Part shown: positions 58,807 through 64,000 of the stretch, piece by piece
Numbering within the stretch: position 1 is the first letter of the stretch
Layout: every line of letters starts with the position of its first letter
From: Oceanisphaera avium
GTDB lineage: Bacteria > Pseudomonadota > Gammaproteobacteria > Enterobacterales > Aeromonadaceae
Direction: 5' to 3'
Length of the DNA stretch: 64,000 nucleotides
Assembly: GCF_002157875.1 (NCBI RefSeq)
Contig: NZ_CP021376.1
Location: 2,148,501 to 2,212,500 of the forward strand
The notes under the pieces: generated by a model
The model's database searches: none
What the model saw: the letters and a program-made list of their open reading frames with translations, nothing else
Told to the model about the DNA's origin: nothing
Program-made: the position numbers and the translations under genes

Positions 58807-59775
58807 TTAGCCCCAAGAGGTCAAGGACAATGGCGGTGCATTCAATTGCTGTAGTTGTTCTTGCAGCACACCAAGTTGTTGCTGCCAGTAGTCTGGCGTA
58901 TTAAACCAAGGGAAATTAGCAGGAAAAGCCGGATCGAGCCAACGGGCGGTTAACCACGCCATATAATTAATAATACGTATGGCGCGCAGTGGCTCAATCA
59001 AGGCCAATTCACGACGATCAAACTCGCGCTCTTGCTCATAGCCATCTAGCAGCGTATCTAATTGCAAAAGTTGCTCTTGGCGAGAGCCACTAAGCATTAG
59101 CCACATATCTTGTACAGCAGGGCCCTGAGCACAGTCATCAAAGTCTAATAAATAAGGACCATCTTGCCAGAGAATATTACTGGCATGGCAATCGCCGTGT
59201 AAGGTGATAGTGTTGTTAACGACATACAAGTCGCATGTTCGCGCTATTAATGCATCTAGCTGGGTAAAAAAAGCGTCTTTTAACTTAGCAGGGATCGCCG
59301 CTTTCGTCATTAACACCTCACGCGCTACTGCCAGCTTATCTGACACACTCTGTGAGGCTCGCGCTACTAAGCTAAATTGCTCACCCACGTTATGTAAACG
59401 CCCTAACTGCTCACCTAACGCCGCTAGCTGATCTAAGTTATCCGTCTCAAATTGGCGAGCGGCGACCGCCGGCCACACCGCAAACCAAATACCATTAAAA
59501 GAAAACACACTTTGCTGCTCGCGAACTAAAGGCAACGCCACTCGTACCTTGCCTTTAGCCAGCGCAAAAAGAAAATCATGCTCTTCTTGAATTTGTGCTT
59601 GGCTCCAGCGGCCGGGGCGATAAAACTTAGCAACAAACGCGCCCTCTTGTTCGCTCTTAAAGCGATAGACTCGGTTCTCATAACTATTTAGTGCCATTAA
59701 ACCTGAGTCGACATGTAAGTCTATGCTCATCATGGCATCTATTATAACGTCCGGCGTCAGTGCGTAATAATCCAT
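58807..59775 (-). CDS. srkA: Stress response kinase A
   Basis: 322 aa of the YihE/RdoA family with a eukaryotic-like (APH) kinase fold. It has the ATP-lysine in GAFVAKFYRPGRW, the catalytic loop LHGDCHASNILW near 200-211, and LLDFDDCAQGPAVQDMW with the metal-binding Asp. It is a Cpx-linked Ser/Thr kinase that limits stress-induced death in E. coli. GGAG lies 4 nt before the ATG. It is upstream of dsbA and likely co-transcribed. Confidence 0.95.
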   Translation of the reverse strand: MDYYALTPDVIIDAMMSIDLHVDSGLMALNSYENRVYRFKSEQEGAFVAKFYRPGRWSQAQIQEEHDFLFALAKGKVRVALPLVREQQSVFSFNGIWFAVWPAVAARQFETDNLDQLAALGEQLGRLHNVGEQFSLVARASQSVSDKLAVAREVLMTKAAIPAKLKDAFFTQLDALIARTCDLYVVNNTITLHGDCHASNILWQDGPYLLDFDDCAQGPAVQDMWLMLSGSRQEQLLQLDTLLDGYEQEREFDRRELALIEPLRAIRIINYMAWLTARWLDPAFPANFPWFNTPDYWQQQLGVLQEQLQQLNAPPLSLTSWG

Positions 59776-59784
59776 AAGACTCCA

Positions 59785-59814
59785 AATAAAAGACCGCAGC
59801 CTAAGCCACGGTCT
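59785..59814 (-). terminator. ccoG terminator
   Basis: On the minus strand AGACCG pairs with CGGTCT (59809-59814 with 59791-59796), enclosing an inner TGGC/GCTG pairing, and is followed by TTTATTT. It lies about 30 nt past the ccoG stop. Confidence 0.7.
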
Positions 59815-59844
59815 GGGATATTAGTTATGTGTTAGTTCAGTTTA

Positions 59845-61275
59845 TCAGTTAAAGGAACTAAAGAACTTACTCTTATTACGCAGTGTTGCCTTATCATCGT
59901 CGGCTCCTAGCTCGGTATTGACCAGTACAAACGTAATATCCGTTACCGGTGAAGACAGTAAGTAAGGATCTGTTGATAAGCTTATTGGCAAGCTTAAAAT
60001 CTCACCACCACGAACACTGACCTCTTGTGGACCTAGCCACTCAACATCCTCTAACCCTTCTACCGATAACCGATACACGGCAGGGTCTAGCGTCTTATTC
60101 ATAATCTTCATGGTATAGGCGTTTTCAACCAAGCCTTCATTAGTTTCACGGTAGAGCTGGTTGCGGTCACGAATAATTTCTATGCCCATCGGCATAATAT
60201 GAGAAGCCATATATAAAAATATTGCCGTCATTACGGTAATAACTATGCCATAGCCGATTAGCTTAGGTCGGGCCACATGCGTCACACCATGTTGCAGCTT
60301 GTGCTCAGTGGTATAGCTAATGAGACCGGGTTCATAGCCCATGCGATCCATGGTTTGATCACACGCATCGACACAGGCACCACAGTTTATACACTCATAC
60401 TGTAGGCCGTCACGAATATCGATACCGGCAGGACACACCTGCACACACAAGTCGCAATCGATACAATCTCCAAGTCCTAGCTCTTTAGGATCAGCCTTAC
60501 GAGGGCGCGGTCCTCTAGCTTCACCACGAGCCGCATCGTAGCTGACGGTAAAGGTATCTTTATCAAACATCGCAGACTGAAAGCGAGAGTAAGGGCAAAT
60601 ATGAGTACACATAATGGTACGCATCCAGCCGGCATTACCATAGGTACAAAAAGCAAAAAACAATACCCAAAAACCGACCCAAAAGCTGGTAGAGAATGTC
60701 AGTAATTCCCACGCCAATTCTTTTGCAGGCACAAAATAGGCGATAAAGGTAAAGCCCGTTAACAAGGAGACCGCAAGCCAAGCAATATGTTTAGCCGTTT
60801 TTCGCCAAATTTTATTGAAATTCCAAGGTGACTTATCAAGTACTCGACGTTTATTCGCCGTCCCTTCTAGCTTTTCTTCGAACCAAATAAAAATAAAAGT
60901 CCATACAGTTTGCGGGCACACATAGCCACACCAAACTCGCCCTAAGAAAGTGGTGACAAAGAATAAAGCCACGGCAGATATCATTAGTAACAACGCAAGC
61001 AGCGTAAGATCTTGTGGCCATATGGTGGCAGCAAAGATCTGAAAGCGCTGCTGCTCCACGTCGAATAGCAGTGCTTGTCGCCCATTCCATGTCATCCATG
61101 GGCCGGCTACAAAAATTAGCATTAATACCCAGCCTAGATACTTACGTAAACGCTGCCATTTACCGCTTTGCGCACGTACATAAATATGGCCGTCATCGGT
61201 GGGGCGATGCGAACGCACCGCCGGAGTAACATCTTTTATTTCTATCTGTGTTTGGTTATCTTTCATTTTGCTCAC
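59845..61275 (-). CDS. ccoG: Cytochrome c oxidase accessory protein CcoG (RdxA/FixG)
   Basis: 476 aa. About five membrane helices lie in the N-terminal two thirds and one near 335-355. A bis-[4Fe-4S] ferredoxin segment carries CIDCDLCVQVCPAGIDIRDG and CINCGACVDACDQTM near 260-300. The C-terminal Ig-like domain is periplasmic. A further CGYVCPQTVW motif follows the second helix. CcoG is a copper reductase needed for cbb3-type oxidase assembly. The start is either GTG 61275 or ATG 61266, neither with a strong ribosome site. The ccoNOP genes are not in view. Confidence 0.94.
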   Translation of the reverse strand: MSKMKDNQTQIEIKDVTPAVRSHRPTDDGHIYVRAQSGKWQRLRKYLGWVLMLIFVAGPWMTWNGRQALLFDVEQQRFQIFAATIWPQDLTLLALLLMISAVALFFVTTFLGRVWCGYVCPQTVWTFIFIWFEEKLEGTANKRRVLDKSPWNFNKIWRKTAKHIAWLAVSLLTGFTFIAYFVPAKELAWELLTFSTSFWVGFWVLFFAFCTYGNAGWMRTIMCTHICPYSRFQSAMFDKDTFTVSYDAARGEARGPRPRKADPKELGLGDCIDCDLCVQVCPAGIDIRDGLQYECINCGACVDACDQTMDRMGYEPGLISYTTEHKLQHGVTHVARPKLIGYGIVITVMTAIFLYMASHIMPMGIEIIRDRNQLYRETNEGLVENAYTMKIMNKTLDPAVYRLSVEGLEDVEWLGPQEVSVRGGEILSLPISLSTDPYLLSSPVTDITFVLVNTELGADDDKATLRNKSKFFSSFN

Positions 61276-61657
61276 ATTGTTATTCTGACTGCTTATGACC
61301 AGATTATCTGCTTAACAAGATAGAAATCATTGATTAGATTTTGTTATGAATTGTTGATTGCTAGCTGTAGAATGTTAATCAATAATGTTTAATAATTAAC
61401 ATGCAGATAAAATACGAGTTATGGCATATTCTGCAGTAAAGCATATAAGAAAAAGGTGATCTTGATCACTCTTTGTCCCCTCAAACGTACCTCTCAGCCG
61501 TAGCTTACGCCATCATAGGCATTGTGCTGTTTAAAGACCATGACGGCTATCAGACTTATTTACTTTTTAGTCATGAACTAGGTTATCGCCTTGGCGATAA
61601 ATTTAACGTATTCAACAAGTCTTGCTTAATAGTCATAAAAATTATTTAAAACACAGC
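61276..61657. other. Intergenic region upstream of ccoG and past the rRNA operon
   Basis: A/T-rich spacer of about 380 bp. It contains a CRP/FNR-type palindrome at 61455-61470 and a short palindrome TTATCGCC/GGCGATAA at 61583-61600. No gene is apparent. Confidence 0.5.
61455..61470. promoter_or_regulatory. Candidate CRP-family operator upstream of ccoG
   Basis: GGTGATCTTGATCACT is a near-perfect dyad with the GTGA-N6-TCAC core of CRP sites. It is about 180 bp before the ccoG start, so it could act on ccoG or an unseen transcript. It does not fit the FNR consensus TTGAT-N4-ATCAA well. Confidence 0.35.
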
Positions 61658-61688
61658 AAAAAGCCCCGCTCAATGAGCGGGGCTTTTT
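61658..61688 (-). terminator. rRNA operon terminator
   Basis: Stem GCCCCGCTC / GAGCGGGGC (61663-61671 with 61675-61683), flanked by A5 and T5. It lies just beyond the distal 5S gene. Confidence 0.93.
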
Positions 61689-61696
61689 AAATAGGT

Positions 61697-61812
61697 GTTT
61701 GATTGTGACCTACTTTCACATGGCAGCTGCCACACTATCATCGGCGCGGGTGCGTTTCACTTCTGAGTTCGGCAAGGGATCAGGTGGTTCCACAACGCTA
61801 TGGCAATCAAAC
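61697..61812 (-). rRNA. rrf: 5S rRNA, distal copy
   Basis: About 116 nt with the conserved 5S core (CGAACTCAG, GAAACGC, GCGCCGATGATAGT). Helix I is A/U-rich: the 5' GTTTGATTG pairs with 3' CAATCAAAC. This differs fully from the G/C-rich helix I of the proximal copy, but pairing is kept. Confidence 0.95.
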
Positions 61813-61825
61813 AAAACTTTAAAAC

Positions 61826-61901
61826 TGGTGCTGATACCCGGATTCGAACTGGGGACCTCACCCTTACCAAGGGTGCGCTCTACCAACTGAGCTATATCAG
61901 C
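61826..61901 (-). tRNA. tRNA-Thr (GGU anticodon)
   Basis: 76 nt including the encoded CCA. The acceptor stem is GCTGATA with TATCAGC, and the anticodon loop TTGGTAA gives anticodon GGT (61866-61868). It lies between the two 5S genes, matching the rrfD-thrV-rrfF order of E. coli rrnD. Confidence 0.97.
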
Positions 61902-61911
61902 TAAATTTGGC

Positions 61912-62027
61912 GCCTGGCAGTGACCTACTTTCACATGGCATCTGCCACACTATCATCGGCGCGGCTGCGTTTCACTACTGAGTTCGGCATGGAGTCAGGT
62001 GGTTCCACAGCGCTATGGCCGCCAGGC
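61912..62027 (-). rRNA. rrf: 5S rRNA, proximal copy
   Basis: 116 nt. The 5' GCCTGGCGGCC pairs with 3' GCCAGGC in a G/C-rich helix I. The core is shared with the distal copy with scattered differences near the ACTCCATGCCG segment. It lies about 90 nt past the 23S 3' end. Confidence 0.96.
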
Positions 62028-62114
62028 ATAAATTGTAATCTGGAAGACTGATGTATCTGAAATAATCTTAAGTAGCCTTGTGACGCAAGGTCTCACACTT
62101 CTTGGGTGTTGTAT

Positions 62115-64000
<1,886 letters not shown>

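Noticed and set aside
61455..61470. FNR/ANR box for ccoG
   Set aside because: The dyad has GTGA-N6-TCAC spacing and lacks the TTGAT-N4-ATCAA pattern, so it fits CRP better; it is also far from the start codon.

Overview
This window comes from the chromosome of a gammaproteobacterium with roughly 48% G+C. Most of the gene order is the origin-proximal gammaproteobacterial core that Escherichia coli carries at about 85-87 minutes: uvrD-yigB-xerC-DUF484-dapF-lysA-lptM, divergent cyaY, cyaA, hemCDXY, ilvGM-DA with comM, dsbA-srkA, polA, and an rRNA operon ending 5S-tRNA-Thr-5S. A complete Mrp Na+/H+ antiporter, ccoG, elbB and a RyhB-type small RNA suggest a marine or brackish relative of the Aeromonadales (Oceanisphaera/Oceanimonas/Zobellella-like). 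That genus-level placement is inferred from gene content and was not tested by alignment. The rRNA operon and most genes lie on the minus strand, so the replication origin probably lies beyond the right edge.

Layout. 1-8.1 kb: a signalling cluster of two sensor histidine kinases (minus) divergent from an Hpt-REC-GGDEF protein, a REC-HDOD protein and a single-domain response regulator. 8.2-14 kb: mrpABCDEFG in tightly overlapping order. 14.2-15.2 kb: thiD behind a TPP riboswitch. 15.3-20 kb: polA, elbB, a Fur-controlled RyhB-like RNA convergent with elbB, and yhhQ behind a very short preQ1-I riboswitch that contains its ribosome binding site. 20-26 kb: a DUF3630-like small protein, selO, a cytochrome c, recQ, a small secreted protein and rarD. 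26.5-34.1 kb: a G+C-rich (about 60% or more) block with an alpha-2-macroglobulin gene and pbpC, both broken by single-base frameshifts in G/C runs. 34.3-48.8 kb: uvrD to hemY. 48.8-50.5 kb: a beta-hydroxyacid dehydrogenase behind a frameshifted urea transporter. 50.7-56.4 kb: ilvGM-DA with its ilvL attenuator and no ilvE. 56.6-61.3 kb: comM, dsbA, srkA, ccoG. 61.6-64 kb: the 3' half of an rRNA operon.

No new defence system, CRISPR array, prophage or transposase is visible. The observations most worth follow-up are: a DapF whose second catalytic cysteine and adjoining substrate-binding residues are replaced; the foreign-looking alpha-2-macroglobulin/pbpC block; three frameshifts that all look like loss of one base from a G/C run; three compact RNA regulators; a Dam-site/DnaA-box cluster between polA and elbB; and several fold-back repeats inside core operons.
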